A stretch of 64,000 nt of DNA from positions 1 through 64,000 of the forward strand of contig JAPOYA010000003.1 of NCBI GenBank assembly GCA_026706815.1. Direction: 5' to 3'. Position 1 is the first letter of the stretch. Every line of letters starts with the position of its first letter. The DNA comes from Acidimicrobiaceae bacterium (GTDB lineage: Bacteria; Actinomycetota; Acidimicrobiia; Acidimicrobiales; Aldehydirespiratoraceae). The position numbers and the translations under genes were made by a program. Shown here in pieces: positions 42,913 to 51,436 of the stretch. The notes beneath the pieces were generated by a model, which searched no databases, was not told the DNA's origin, and was given only the letters and a program-made list of their open reading frames with translations.

Positions 42913-43524
42913 TCAGCTGCCCGAACTGAGTTGGTGGAGCGACACGGCGTAGCTCCCATTGCGGTACCGGTCCTGCTCCCAGGTCGCCCATCTCCCGACC
43001 AATGACAAACCGGCCGCTGCGCAGTGCCGGTCGTAGTCGTCGAGGCTGAGCTGTCCGAGCTGTCCGAGCTGTCCGAGCTGGAAACCGGCCACCAGCAGTC
43101 CCTCAGATTCGAGGTGGCGGGCCATATTGGCCAGCACCTTCGCCTCGGTGTCCGGCTCCACAAAGATCATCACGTTTCCGGCCATCAGGATCAGATCGAA
43201 CCGTCGACCCAAGTCCACTTCGCACAGGTCGTCTTGGAGCCAGCACAGCTCGGGCGCCTTCAATTCTGCTTCAGCCAGCATGTCCGGGTCGAGATCCACG
43301 CCGACGACGGAGACTCCCCGCCGGTCGAGCTCGATGGCGACGCGGCCCGTGCCGCATCCCGCATCGAGAACCGCCGCTCCCGCTGCGCGGCCGTAGGACT
43401 CGAGCAGCAGCGACACCAAGTCCGCCTCTCCGTGGACGGACTCGCCAGCAGCCTCCATCGCGGCCCATCTGCCGTCGTAGTCGGCACCGCTGCGACCGCC
43501 GCCGCGGTCGTTCCATCTGCTCAC
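42913..43524 (-). CDS. Class I SAM-dependent methyltransferase
   Basis: 203 residues. Motif I is VLDAGCGTGRVA, then VVGVDLDPDML (motif II), and CEVDLGRRFDLILMAGNVM. The Rossmann-like methyltransferase core is therefore complete, while the acceptor region is short. An unusual QLGQLGQLGQL run comes from a 9-bp DNA repeat (43048-43080) and would extend a loop near the C-terminal strand. The acceptor molecule is unknown. It is at the head of the leftward group ending in the SnoaL-like gene, and diverges from the S41 protease gene with about 110 bp between. Confidence 0.85.
   Translation of the reverse strand: MSRWNDRGGGRSGADYDGRWAAMEAAGESVHGEADLVSLLLESYGRAAGAAVLDAGCGTGRVAIELDRRGVSVVGVDLDPDMLAEAELKAPELCWLQDDLCEVDLGRRFDLILMAGNVMIFVEPDTEAKVLANMARHLESEGLLVAGFQLGQLGQLGQLSLDDYDRHCAAAGLSLVGRWATWEQDRYRNGSYAVSLHQLSSGS
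43048..43080. repeat. 9-bp tandem repeat, about 3.7 copies, inside a methyltransferase gene
   Basis: GAGCTGTCC repeats three times plus GAGCTG. It encodes LGQ triplets in the leftward gene. The unit keeps the frame, so copy number can vary without killing the gene. Confidence 0.92.
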
Positions 43525-43634
43525 GGGTCCCCTTCCTGATCGCCCCCGGATCGCCGAAGAACCATACCGCCCAGAGCCGTGCAGCCACTGCGCGTGAGGC
43601 AGTCCGCATCGGGGCGGCTGCTAGAGTTCCGCAG

Positions 43635-46004
43635 GTGAAATGCACTTGGCGCGACCGGCGAGATCGGCGGAACCGGTGCGACCGGCGAGATCGCAGCCCC
43701 CGGTCGTCGGCTCACTCTCGTGAGACCTCAGGACTGCTCAGCAGGAAAATGGGCTTCCTGCTGGGGGGAGTGCTGCTCGCATCGGCCTCAGTGCTCCTGC
43801 TCGCACCAGCGAGTTCAGCCCAAGATCCAGCAGCTGAGCGGGTCGACTGCGATCAAGCTGCCGATGATTTCGTGCTGCTCTGTCTGGCTTATGTGTCTGT
43901 CGTCGAACATTTCGTGGACGCGGTGGTGGTGGCAGACCTGGCGGAGGCCGCCAGACGGGGCGTCGTTCAGGCCGACCTCGCACCCAGGGCATTCCATCCG
44001 CCGCCCTGTGCACTGCCGGCTCCCGAATTCGAAGAGGTGTGTGTTGAGATCGACCGAGCCCAAGACACCCGCGCAGCCGCGCTTGCCGCAGCCAGCTCAA
44101 TGCTCGCGTCCCTCGATGACAGCTACACACGACTGCTGCAGCCCCCGGCGACAGAAAGGTTCTTCCGCCTTTTGAACACGGGAAGATCCAGGGCTGGAAT
44201 CGGCATCGAATACGCGCTGCTGGGAGCGGACCAGAGCGTGTGCTCTGTGCCCAGCGACACCTGCTTGTTGACCATAACCGAGGTGTATCCGAGAAGTCCT
44301 GCTGAGGCGCTGGGCCTGATGGCAGGCGACGTGATCGTCGAGTACGGGAAAACCGTGTCAGGACATTCCTGCAGCGAGCTATCGGGCTTGGACGACCTGG
44401 GCTACCCCGGTGAGTCTGTGGGGATCGTGGTGCGGCGCGACGGCGTCGAGGCATACTTCAGATCGACGACAACCGAAGTGATCGACCCTTTAGTGTCGAG
44501 TCGGGTCGTCGATGACAGCATCGGCTACATCCAACTCGACGCGTTCGCGGCTGATGCCGCGGCGTTGTTCGAGGAGCACCTCGGCGATCTCCTCGAAACC
44601 GGAGTCGAGTCGATCGTCGTCGATCTGCGCGACAACCCCGGCGGGTATTTGAGCGCCACTGAGGAGATCGTCAACCTCTTCCTCGAAACGGGTGACCTCA
44701 ATCATCGAAAGCAGTCCGTGCGCATGGACTCGTCGATCTTCGCGGATTCTGACGGCATCGCCTCAGACGTCATCGCGCTCCCGATGGCGGTGATCGCCAA
44801 TGGCGGCTCAGCTTCGGGTTCTGAGCTGTTCCTGTCGGCGATGCGGGACAACGGCCGGGCCAAGATCGTCGGGACGACCAGCTTCGGAAAGTCCAGCGGG
44901 CAGCTCACGTTCGTCGGCAGATCCTTCTACGGCTCTGTGCTCGGCTCAGTCAATGTCACGACCCTCAGATTCCTCGGGGCAGACGGCGCCGGCGCCGAGG
45001 GCGGGATCGAGCCCGACACGGTCGCGGAGATATCGGACTGCGCACATCCCGTCAGCGTCGCACGGGAGGCCGTCGCCTCGCTTGTCCCACGCGTCTCGCA
45101 GCTGGCGTTCAATTCCACTCCGATCGCCGACGCCTACGAACCGGGGGAGAAAGTCTCGGTGTCAGTTCATTTCGACGCTCCGATCATCGTCGACGCCGGC
45201 AGCGGCGAGCCGTTCCTCAACCTCTCAGTCGGGCCGAACGTCCGACAGGCCGCGTACACCGCGACGTGGACTGAGAACGGCGTCAGCGCCATCGAGTTCG
45301 AATACACGATCGACGATGACGCCGACCACGACGGCATCAGCATCGGCGCCGACGCGATCAACCTGAACGGGGCGACGATTCGCAGGGTCACGACCGGCTC
45401 AGACGCTCTTGTCGGCCATGAGCCGCTGACCGACGACCCGACCCAAATCGTCGCGACTGGTCCCGAATGGTATTTCGGCGATATCAGCGAGGCGCCTTTC
45501 GTCGACGCCATCAACTGGCTGCGCCACGCCGGAATCACCACAGGCTGCACACCGACCGCCTACTGCCCGGACCAACCCGTCACCCGCGGCCAAATGGCCG
45601 CCTTCCTGAACCGAGCACTGCAACTGCCCGCCGGCGACCAAGACCACTTCACAGACGACGACAACTCAACCTTCCAAGACGACATCAACCGCCTCCGCCA
45701 CGCCGGAATCACCACAGGCTGCACACCGACCGCCTACTGCCCGGACCAACCCGTCACCCGCGGCCAAATGGCCGCCTTCCTGAACCGAGCACTGCAACTG
45801 CCCGCCGGCGACCAAGACCACTTCACAGACGACGACAACTCAACCTTCCAAGACGACATCAACCGCCTCCGCCACGCCGGAATCACCACAGGCTGCACAC
45901 CGACCGCCTACTGCCCGGACCAACCCGTCACCCGCGGCCAAATGGCCGCCTTCCTCTACAGGGCTCGTGAGCACATCGAGGCCGCCGCTCCACAGGGCCT
46001 GTGA
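43635..46004 (+). CDS. S41 family C-terminal processing protease with PDZ domain and S-layer-homology-like repeats
   Basis: 789 residues if translation begins at the GTG at 43635; an ATG at 43749 would begin directly before the hydrophobic segment and lacks basic residues. Residues 40-62 are a signal-like segment with SSA/QD as a likely cleavage site, so the enzyme is exported. A PDZ domain spans about 188-280, and the S41 core has the likely nucleophile Ser392 in GGSASGSEL and general base Lys419 in TTSFGKSSGQ. A beta-rich region follows. The C-terminus has three S-layer-homology-like modules, the second and third virtually identical, each with a GCTPTAYCPDQ loop carrying two cysteines. The repeats probably tether the enzyme to the cell wall. 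The gene overlaps the SulP gene by 4 bp. Confidence 0.88.
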   Translation: MKCTWRDRRDRRNRCDRRDRSPRSSAHSRETSGLLSRKMGFLLGGVLLASASVLLLAPASSAQDPAAERVDCDQAADDFVLLCLAYVSVVEHFVDAVVVADLAEAARRGVVQADLAPRAFHPPPCALPAPEFEEVCVEIDRAQDTRAAALAAASSMLASLDDSYTRLLQPPATERFFRLLNTGRSRAGIGIEYALLGADQSVCSVPSDTCLLTITEVYPRSPAEALGLMAGDVIVEYGKTVSGHSCSELSGLDDLGYPGESVGIVVRRDGVEAYFRSTTTEVIDPLVSSRVVDDSIGYIQLDAFAADAAALFEEHLGDLLETGVESIVVDLRDNPGGYLSATEEIVNLFLETGDLNHRKQSVRMDSSIFADSDGIASDVIALPMAVIANGGSASGSELFLSAMRDNGRAKIVGTTSFGKSSGQLTFVGRSFYGSVLGSVNVTTLRFLGADGAGAEGGIEPDTVAEISDCAHPVSVAREAVASLVPRVSQLAFNSTPIADAYEPGEKVSVSVHFDAPIIVDAGSGEPFLNLSVGPNVRQAAYTATWTENGVSAIEFEYTIDDDADHDGISIGADAINLNGATIRRVTTGSDALVGHEPLTDDPTQIVATGPEWYFGDISEAPFVDAINWLRHAGITTGCTPTAYCPDQPVTRGQMAAFLNRALQLPAGDQDHFTDDDNSTFQDDINRLRHAGITTGCTPTAYCPDQPVTRGQMAAFLNRALQLPAGDQDHFTDDDNSTFQDDINRLRHAGITTGCTPTAYCPDQPVTRGQMAAFLYRAREHIEAAAPQGL
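45522..45955 (+). repeat. 174-bp tandem repeat, 2.5 copies, encoding S-layer-homology-like modules
   Basis: Copies start at about 45522, 45696 and 45870; the third is cut at about 45955. As far as I can see the first two are identical in nucleotides over 174 bp, including third codon positions, which indicates recent duplication or gene conversion. The unit encodes 58 residues with the core RGQMAAFLNRAL and FTDDDNSTFQDDI. Confidence 0.95.
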
Positions 46005-47578
46005 GGCGACTTCCCACACCGACGACGGGCGACCTCGTCGCCGGGATCTCGGTCGCGCTGGTGCTGCTGCCGCAATCACTGGCGTACGCCGAGATCGCCG
46101 GCGTCCCGCCGCATGTGGGCCTCTTCGCCGCGGCTCTGCCTCCCCTGCTGGCAGCGCCCTTCGTGTCCTCGCCGTATCTCCAGACCGGCCCGGTAGCGCT
46201 CACCTCGCTGCTGACCTTCGGCGCCCTCTCCGGCCTCGAAACCACTGGAACAGCGCCGTATGTCGAGCTTGCCGCGCTGTTGGCGCTGATCGTGGGCGTT
46301 GCTCGAGCGGTCCTGGGCTTGCTGCGCGTGGGCATCGTCGCCTATGTCATGTCGCAACCGGTTCTGACCGGTTTCACCGGCGGTGCAGCGATATTGATCG
46401 TGGCGTCGCAAGTGCCCTCGATGTTCGACGCGGACCCCGACGCCGATGGAGTGATGGAGGAGGCTCTGTGGGTGCTGTTGCGACCGAGCGAGTGGGACAT
46501 GACCGCGGTCGTGCTCAGCGTCACCACGGTTCTGGTCGTTGTGGGCGGGCGCCGAGCCCACCGGCTCTTTCCCGGCGTGCTGACAGCCGTTGTCGCGGCC
46601 GTGGTCTGGAGCGAGTGGAGCGACTACGACGGCACGGTCGTCGGCGACCTTCCGGGAGGCTTCATAACGCTCAGCCTCGGCCTTCCCTACGGCCAGATCC
46701 CGTCGCTGCTCGTAGCCGGGATCGTCATCGCGCTGGTCGGGTTCGCCGAGCCCGCGTCCATAGCCCGAACCTTCGCCACCGCTGATCGCACCCCCTGGTC
46801 GGCGAATCGAGAGCTTCTGGGTCAGGGCGTCGCCAACATTGCATCGGGGATTTCGGGGGGCTTTCCCGTCGGCGGATCCTTCTCCCGAAGTTCGCTGAAC
46901 CGCTTCGCTGGAGCGCAGACGCAGTGGTCCGGCGCGATCACCGGGGCGTTCGCACTGGCCGCCATCCCACTGTCGGCGACATTGGAGTCCCTGCCCACCG
47001 CGGTGTTGGGGGCGATCGTGTTGACCGCCGTCTATCGCCTCATCGACGTGCCGGCCATGCTGCAGATCGCCCGCGGCTCGGGACTCCAGGGTCTCGTCGT
47101 CTTCGGCACTTTCGCGGCAACCCTGATATCGGCGCCCAACGTCGAGCGCGGCGTCATCGCAGGAGTCGGTCTCGCATTCATTGTCCATCTCATCCGCGAG
47201 CTTCGTGTGGACCACAGACACGAGGTCGAAGACGGCACCCTGGTGCTGCGGCCCCACGGAGTGATCTGGTTCGTCACCGCCCCGCACCTTGAGACAAGCT
47301 TCATCGCGGCCAGAGCCGAACACCCTCAACTCCAGAACCTGCGCATCGACTTCGCCAACGTCGGGCGCGTCGACTACGGAGGCGCAGCCAAGCTGGCGGA
47401 GCTTGTGGACGACGCTGTCGACGCTGGCCTCAACGTCGACATTGTCAACATTGCGCCCCATGCGAAACGCGCCATGGCCGTCCACCTCGGGGGGCGCTAC
47501 GGGGTCCCCACACTCGACCAGCTGGCCGACGACGAACGGCGCCAATGGAGGCTCCGCCGCAAGCCGCCCAGCCCGTAG
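46001..47578 (+). CDS. SulP family anion transporter with STAS domain
   Basis: 525 residues: 10-12 membrane helices, then a cytoplasmic STAS domain. The N-terminal LVLLPQSLAYAEIAGVPPHVGLFAA is the family signature, GGFPVGGSFSRSSLNR is the conserved helix-8 region, and the C-terminal NLRIDFANVGRVDYGGAAKLAEL is the STAS strand and helix. It probably transports sulfate, bicarbonate or another anion across the inner membrane. The GTG start at 46001 overlaps the TGA of the S41 gene (GTGA), giving translational coupling. The relation of an anion carrier to a cell-wall-anchored protease is not obvious. It converges with an LLM gene 36 bp downstream. Confidence 0.92.
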   Translation: MRRLPTPTTGDLVAGISVALVLLPQSLAYAEIAGVPPHVGLFAAALPPLLAAPFVSSPYLQTGPVALTSLLTFGALSGLETTGTAPYVELAALLALIVGVARAVLGLLRVGIVAYVMSQPVLTGFTGGAAILIVASQVPSMFDADPDADGVMEEALWVLLRPSEWDMTAVVLSVTTVLVVVGGRRAHRLFPGVLTAVVAAVVWSEWSDYDGTVVGDLPGGFITLSLGLPYGQIPSLLVAGIVIALVGFAEPASIARTFATADRTPWSANRELLGQGVANIASGISGGFPVGGSFSRSSLNRFAGAQTQWSGAITGAFALAAIPLSATLESLPTAVLGAIVLTAVYRLIDVPAMLQIARGSGLQGLVVFGTFAATLISAPNVERGVIAGVGLAFIVHLIRELRVDHRHEVEDGTLVLRPHGVIWFVTAPHLETSFIAARAEHPQLQNLRIDFANVGRVDYGGAAKLAELVDDAVDAGLNVDIVNIAPHAKRAMAVHLGGRYGVPTLDQLADDERRQWRLRRKPPSP

Positions 47579-47613
47579 AGACCCGCTGGGCCCGGGCCTT
47601 GCGCCAGTGGTCT
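47579..47613. terminator. Stem-loop between convergent SulP and LLM genes
   Basis: AGACCCGCTGG at 47579-47589 and CCAGTGGTCT at 47604-47613 can pair over about 9 bp with one bulged position, around a GC-rich loop. It occupies the whole 36-bp gap between two 3' ends, the typical place of a shared terminator. There is no U-tract. Confidence 0.4.
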
Positions 47614-47614
47614 G

Positions 47615-48625
47615 TCAGCCCTTCACCAACTCCGCGATGACTCGCAGTTCGGTTGCGGTGCGGGCTGACACATTGAGCATTGTGACCGGACTCTCGTCCC
47701 ATGCCTGAAGACGGTCGCGGATCCGGTCGGCTGAGCCGACGAGGGAGATCTCATCGGCGAACTCGGTGGGGACCGCAGCGATCGCCTCGTCGCGCCTGCC
47801 CTCGAAGAAGAGGTCCTGGATCTTGTAGGCCTCCTCCTCGTATCCCATTCGAGCCATCAACTTGGTGTGATAGTTCTGTCCCTTGGCGCCCATCCCACCG
47901 ATGTAGAACCCCAGCGATGCCTTTGTGGGGTAAAGCGCCTCTTCCACGTCGTCGTGGACGCGCAGCGAGACGTTGACCGCGATCTCGAAGTCGGGCCTCG
48001 CCCACGCCAGCTCGTCGGCGTAGACCTCGGGGCGGAACGGCGAGTAGTACAGGGGGATCCAGCCGTCGGCGATTTCGACCGTTTGAGCAATGTTCTTCGG
48101 TCCTTCGGCGCCGATCCATATCGGAATCTCACGCAGCGGATGGGTCATCACCTTCAATGGCTTCCCCAAACCCTCTGAACCGGTGCCCTCATAGGGCATC
48201 TGGAAGTGTTCGCCTTGGAACGCCATGGGACCCTCGCGTCGAAACACCTGGCGCAGAATCTCCACGTACTCGCGAGTCCGGGCGAGGGGCTTGCGCGAGG
48301 GCATGCCATACCATCCCTCGACGACCTGGGGTCCGGACACGCCGAGGCCCAGGATCGTTCGTCCGTTGGAGATGTGATCGAGGGTGATGGCATGCATGGC
48401 AGTCGCCGTCGGCGTCCGAGCTGAGAGTTGCACCACGCCGGTTCCGAGTTTGATGCGCTCGGTGTGGGCCGCTATCAGCACAAGCGGGCTGAACGCGTCC
48501 GAACCCCATGACTCGGCGGACCAGACTGCGTCGAAACCGGCCTTTTCCGCCTCTACGCTCAACTCCACGAGGTTGTCGGGCATGCCCCGACCCCAGTAGC
48601 CCCAGATCAGTCCCAGATCCAACAC
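47615..48625 (-). CDS. LLM-class F420-dependent oxidoreductase
   Basis: 336 residues with the luciferase-like barrel. LGLIWGYWGRGM starts the protein, GFDAVWSAESWGSDAFSPLV and TGVVQLSARTPTATAM follow, and GLGVSGPQVVEGWYGMPS is the phosphate loop. It closely resembles the LLM enzyme at 6540-7628 in these segments, so the two are paralogues. The GTG at 48623-48625 has a perfect GGAGGAG site 5 bases upstream, which rules out the longer frame to 48703. It is a hydride transfer enzyme of unknown substrate. It diverges from the M15 peptidase gene across 196 bp, where I found no clear promoter hexamers beyond a short TACCGT direct repeat. Confidence 0.88.
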   Translation of the reverse strand: MLDLGLIWGYWGRGMPDNLVELSVEAEKAGFDAVWSAESWGSDAFSPLVLIAAHTERIKLGTGVVQLSARTPTATAMHAITLDHISNGRTILGLGVSGPQVVEGWYGMPSRKPLARTREYVEILRQVFRREGPMAFQGEHFQMPYEGTGSEGLGKPLKVMTHPLREIPIWIGAEGPKNIAQTVEIADGWIPLYYSPFRPEVYADELAWARPDFEIAVNVSLRVHDDVEEALYPTKASLGFYIGGMGAKGQNYHTKLMARMGYEEEAYKIQDLFFEGRRDEAIAAVPTEFADEISLVGSADRIRDRLQAWDESPVTMLNVSARTATELRVIAELVKG

Positions 48626-48821
48626 GGTCTCCTCCTCTGCAAGCGGCCGAATGCTCACCAGTCGTCGATGAAGTTCTAGGCCGTATCCGCGATGGTCGGC
48701 CAATCGACGTCGGAGTGCCGCGCGCGGCCGTGCGCGTCAGTCATGGGAATGGGTGGGCCTGACGCGTTCACGGCTGTCGCTTTGATACCGTCAATACCGT
48801 TCGTTGCAATTGTGTGACAAA

Positions 48822-50063
48822 ATGCTCTGCACGTCGCGATCGCCATTTCCCCCCTCACGAAATCGCCGCAATCGGAGGATTCGCGTCGTTGCGGCGGCCC
48901 TGGCATTCTCTGCGCTCGCCGCAACAGCTTCCATGGCCCAAGCCCAGGCGCCCAGCAACGAACGGGTGAGGGAACTGCGCGAGCAGGAAAGACAAGCCAA
49001 GGAGGACGCCGCAGAAAACCTCGGTGAGATCGACGCCCTCAACAGCGACATCGACGATTTGCTGGGCGCCTACGACACCCTGCTGGCAGCCCGTGACGCC
49101 GCCGAGGCAGCCGCTGACGCAGCAAAAGAGAAATTGGAAGAAGCGGAATTGCAGCAGGCCAGAACCGAAGAGCAGATCGGATCACTGGAAGCAGAGATCG
49201 CCAGAACCAGGCTTCTGCTGCAGGATTCGGCCATTCGCGCCTTCATCTCGCACCAGGGGCCGAACAGCGAGCAGACCGCGTTGAGTGCAGACCCTTGGCA
49301 ACACGAGCGAACCCAGGCCCTGCGCAACTTCGCCAACCGCAGCACCGAGGACATTCTCGACGAGTTGCGCGGCCAGTTGGCCGAACTCGACGCATTGCGC
49401 GACCGGTCAGCACGCTACGTCGCGGAGGTCGTAGAGCTGCGCAATGACGAACTCGAGCGGCTGGGAAGACTCCGCACTGCTACGCAGAGGGAAGAGGACG
49501 CGCTTGAGGACTTGCGCCTCCGGCAGCATTCTCTGACCCACAAGGTGCTGGAGCTCGAAGCCACGGCCACAGGCTTGGCTGCCGAGATCGAGGAGGAAGA
49601 GCGGCGAATAGCCGCAGCTATCGCCGCCGCGGAAAGGCGGGCCAGAGGGATCGCCGTGCCGCCCGGAGCTCCGGTCGACCTGGTGAGCGTGTTGGGGTTC
49701 CTGGTCAATGTCGAGATCGCCGATCAGGTGGAGCGCATTATTTTGGAATTGGAGGCGGAGGGCTTCACCGTCGGCGGCAGTGGCTACCGCACCAACGCCA
49801 GACAGATCGAACTGCGGAAACAGCATTGCGGGACTTCGGAATTCGCTATCTACGAGATGTCGTCGTCTGCGTGCCGCCCGCCCACCGCCCGACCCGGATT
49901 CTCCCGACACGAATTCGGGTTGGCCATCGACTTCACCTACGAGGGCAGGCTCATCCGCAGCCGCGACACGGCGGTTTATCAAGCCATAGCCCGAATCGCC
50001 CCGAACCACGGGCTCTTCAACCTGCCGAGCGAGCCCTGGCACTGGTCAGACACCGGCACCTGA
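48822..50063 (+). CDS. M15 family (VanY-like) D-Ala-D-Ala carboxypeptidase with N-terminal coiled coil
   Basis: About 413 residues. Basic residues (RNRRNRRIR), then a hydrophobic stretch ending in MAQAQAP, form an export signal. A long coiled coil (EREQERQAKEDAAENL through DEEERRIAAAIAAAERR, about 50-280) follows, as in cell-wall hydrolase regulators. The C-terminal M15 domain has GSGYRT, SRHEFGLAIDF with zinc-ligand His and Asp, and EPWHWSD with catalytic Glu and the last His. It should trim peptidoglycan peptides in the cell envelope. A TTG at 48804 is possible but the ATG at 48822 is preferred. The DUF-like coiled coil may place the enzyme at division sites, which is inference. Confidence 0.88.
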   Translation: MLCTSRSPFPPSRNRRNRRIRVVAAALAFSALAATASMAQAQAPSNERVRELREQERQAKEDAAENLGEIDALNSDIDDLLGAYDTLLAARDAAEAAADAAKEKLEEAELQQARTEEQIGSLEAEIARTRLLLQDSAIRAFISHQGPNSEQTALSADPWQHERTQALRNFANRSTEDILDELRGQLAELDALRDRSARYVAEVVELRNDELERLGRLRTATQREEDALEDLRLRQHSLTHKVLELEATATGLAAEIEEEERRIAAAIAAAERRARGIAVPPGAPVDLVSVLGFLVNVEIADQVERIILELEAEGFTVGGSGYRTNARQIELRKQHCGTSEFAIYEMSSSACRPPTARPGFSRHEFGLAIDFTYEGRLIRSRDTAVYQAIARIAPNHGLFNLPSEPWHWSDTGT

Positions 50064-50071
50064 CAGGCCAT

Positions 50072-50101
50072 TCGGCTAGCGGGATATCGGCTAGCGGGAT
50101 A
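50072..50101. repeat. 15-bp perfect tandem duplication over the stop codon of the glycerophosphodiesterase gene
   Basis: TCGGCTAGCGGGATA occurs twice. The second copy contains the leftward TAG stop (50091-50093) of the downstream gene, and the first copy carries a second potential stop in the same position of the unit. It lies in the 27-bp gap between the M15 gene and that gene. Confidence 0.92.
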
Positions 50102-51314
50102 TTGCATCGACAGCGGAGGCGGGACGGCCGGCGATCAGGCCGTCCACCCCCCTTTCGAGAAGCTCGGCGTAGAACTCGCTTGTCTCCACCACATCGGTGC
50201 CGCTCAGCCAGACCCAGACGTGTCTGCCCTCGTCATGCACCCTCCCAATGAGCTCCGGGTCGACCACTTCAACTCCCTCGAAGGTCAACGGGACCTGCAG
50301 TACTCGATACCGGGGATCGAGAGGCTCCCCCGACAGGAACCACGCGAGCATGGCATTGAGGCCGGGACTCGTCGCAACGCCGGGCGCCAGTTCGTTCATC
50401 GCGGCCAGTGTCTCGTCGTTGAACGACGCCACGATCACCGACTGTTCCCGTCCCAGCTCCGCGATCTCCGCCGCGAGCACCTCGGCTGCGGCGAGGCCGG
50501 TCCGAAGATCGGGTTCACCGTCCGGACCGCTCTGGAGTTTGATCTCCACGTCGAGCACATGATTCGGGAACCGCTCTGCCACTTCTCTGAACGTCGCCAC
50601 TGAGAAGTCGTCGGGCCCGAACCCGGGCGGTGGTTCAACCTCGCCCGTGCGGACTCCGCGGAAGACGTATTCTTCATCGGGTCGGGTCTGGTCACCCCAG
50701 CGGCCGGGCAGGAACCAGTATGCGTTGTCCAGTGCTTTGACCTCCGACAGCGTCAACTCGGCTACTGGACCAGTTGCCTCGGTCGTGCGGTCCACTGTGT
50801 CGTCATGTTGCACGATGAGCACTCCGTCGGCGGTGAGCTGCACATCGAGTTCGAGGATGTCCGCGCCGACAGCCGCCGCCTGCGTGTACGCGTAGATCGT
50901 CGAGTGCGGATAGTCCTGGTCGCCGCCCGCGTGGGCGATCACCAGGGGACGGTCGAGCTCGAGGAGCCGGTCGAGCGTCGACGCTTCCGGTCGAGGCGCC
51001 TCGGTGGTCGCCGTTGTCGAGGGGGCCTGTGAGGGGGCCTGCGTGGCAGTGGTCGCCGGCGCTTGTGTCGTGGAAGTCGTCGTATCCTCAGCGGCAGGTG
51101 TCGCCGGCGTTGTCGAGGTCGTCGACGGCTCGGTCACCGCAGTCGGCTGTTCAGCGCCGTCATCACCGCTGCTGCAACCGGCCGCAAACAGCGCCGCGAC
51201 CACCGCTATGGACCCGAGCCTGCGCGGCCCAGCCAATGTCCGCAGACCAACAGTTCCCTTCACAGCGTTGCCATCCCCCTTCACAGCGTTGCCATCCGTC
51301 TTCGATACCCACAT
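50091..51314 (-). CDS. Glycerophosphodiester phosphodiesterase family lipoprotein
   Basis: 407 residues. After a short N-terminus come a hydrophobic stretch and LFAAGCSSG, a lipobox with Cys, then a long Thr/Pro/Ala-rich linker (about 50-110), as in surface-anchored enzymes. The GDPD TIM barrel has VIAHAGGDQDYPHST at the usual HRG..PENT position, although here Arg and Asn are changed, and GADILELDVQLTADGVLIVQHDDTVDRTT with the metal ligands Glu/Asp. FRHVLDVEIKLQ continues the barrel. It cleaves glycerophosphodiesters outside the membrane, perhaps for phosphate or glycerol uptake. The first 20 residues include two copies of GNAVKGD from a 21-bp duplication, so the true start is uncertain; GTG at the second copy is an alternative. 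Confidence 0.85.
   Translation of the reverse strand: MWVSKTDGNAVKGDGNAVKGTVGLRTLAGPRRLGSIAVVAALFAAGCSSGDDGAEQPTAVTEPSTTSTTPATPAAEDTTTSTTQAPATTATQAPSQAPSTTATTEAPRPEASTLDRLLELDRPLVIAHAGGDQDYPHSTIYAYTQAAAVGADILELDVQLTADGVLIVQHDDTVDRTTEATGPVAELTLSEVKALDNAYWFLPGRWGDQTRPDEEYVFRGVRTGEVEPPPGFGPDDFSVATFREVAERFPNHVLDVEIKLQSGPDGEPDLRTGLAAAEVLAAEIAELGREQSVIVASFNDETLAAMNELAPGVATSPGLNAMLAWFLSGEPLDPRYRVLQVPLTFEGVEVVDPELIGRVHDEGRHVWVWLSGTDVVETSEFYAELLERGVDGLIAGRPASAVDAISR
51256..51297. repeat. 21-bp perfect tandem duplication in the N-terminal codons of the lipoprotein gene
   Basis: A 21-bp unit starting CCCTTCACAGCGTTGCCATC occurs twice in a row. It encodes a second GNAVKGD heptad and also carries AAGGGGATGG-type purine runs on the minus strand, which could duplicate a ribosome site and start codon. 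Confidence 0.92.
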
Positions 51315-51436
51315 CGTTGAGTCTCTTCGCCAGAAGGTATCATGCGCCGCTGCCGTCCACTTTGTTCAGCCTGCTCAAGGACTCCGTCTCCAGCGATGCC
51401 GTGGCGCGCACAGCGGCGCCTAGTCGGCGGCAAGGT

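Noticed and set aside
43048-43080. Regulatory iterons
   Set aside because: The 9-bp repeats lie inside a coding frame and keep the reading frame, so protein-level repeats are the simpler reading.
45522-45955. CRISPR array
   Set aside because: The repeat is coding, direct and 174 bp long without variable spacers.
46076-47545. Leftward open frame of 489 codons
   Set aside because: It is antisense to the SulP transporter; the composition is Gly/Arg/Asp-rich with no motif.
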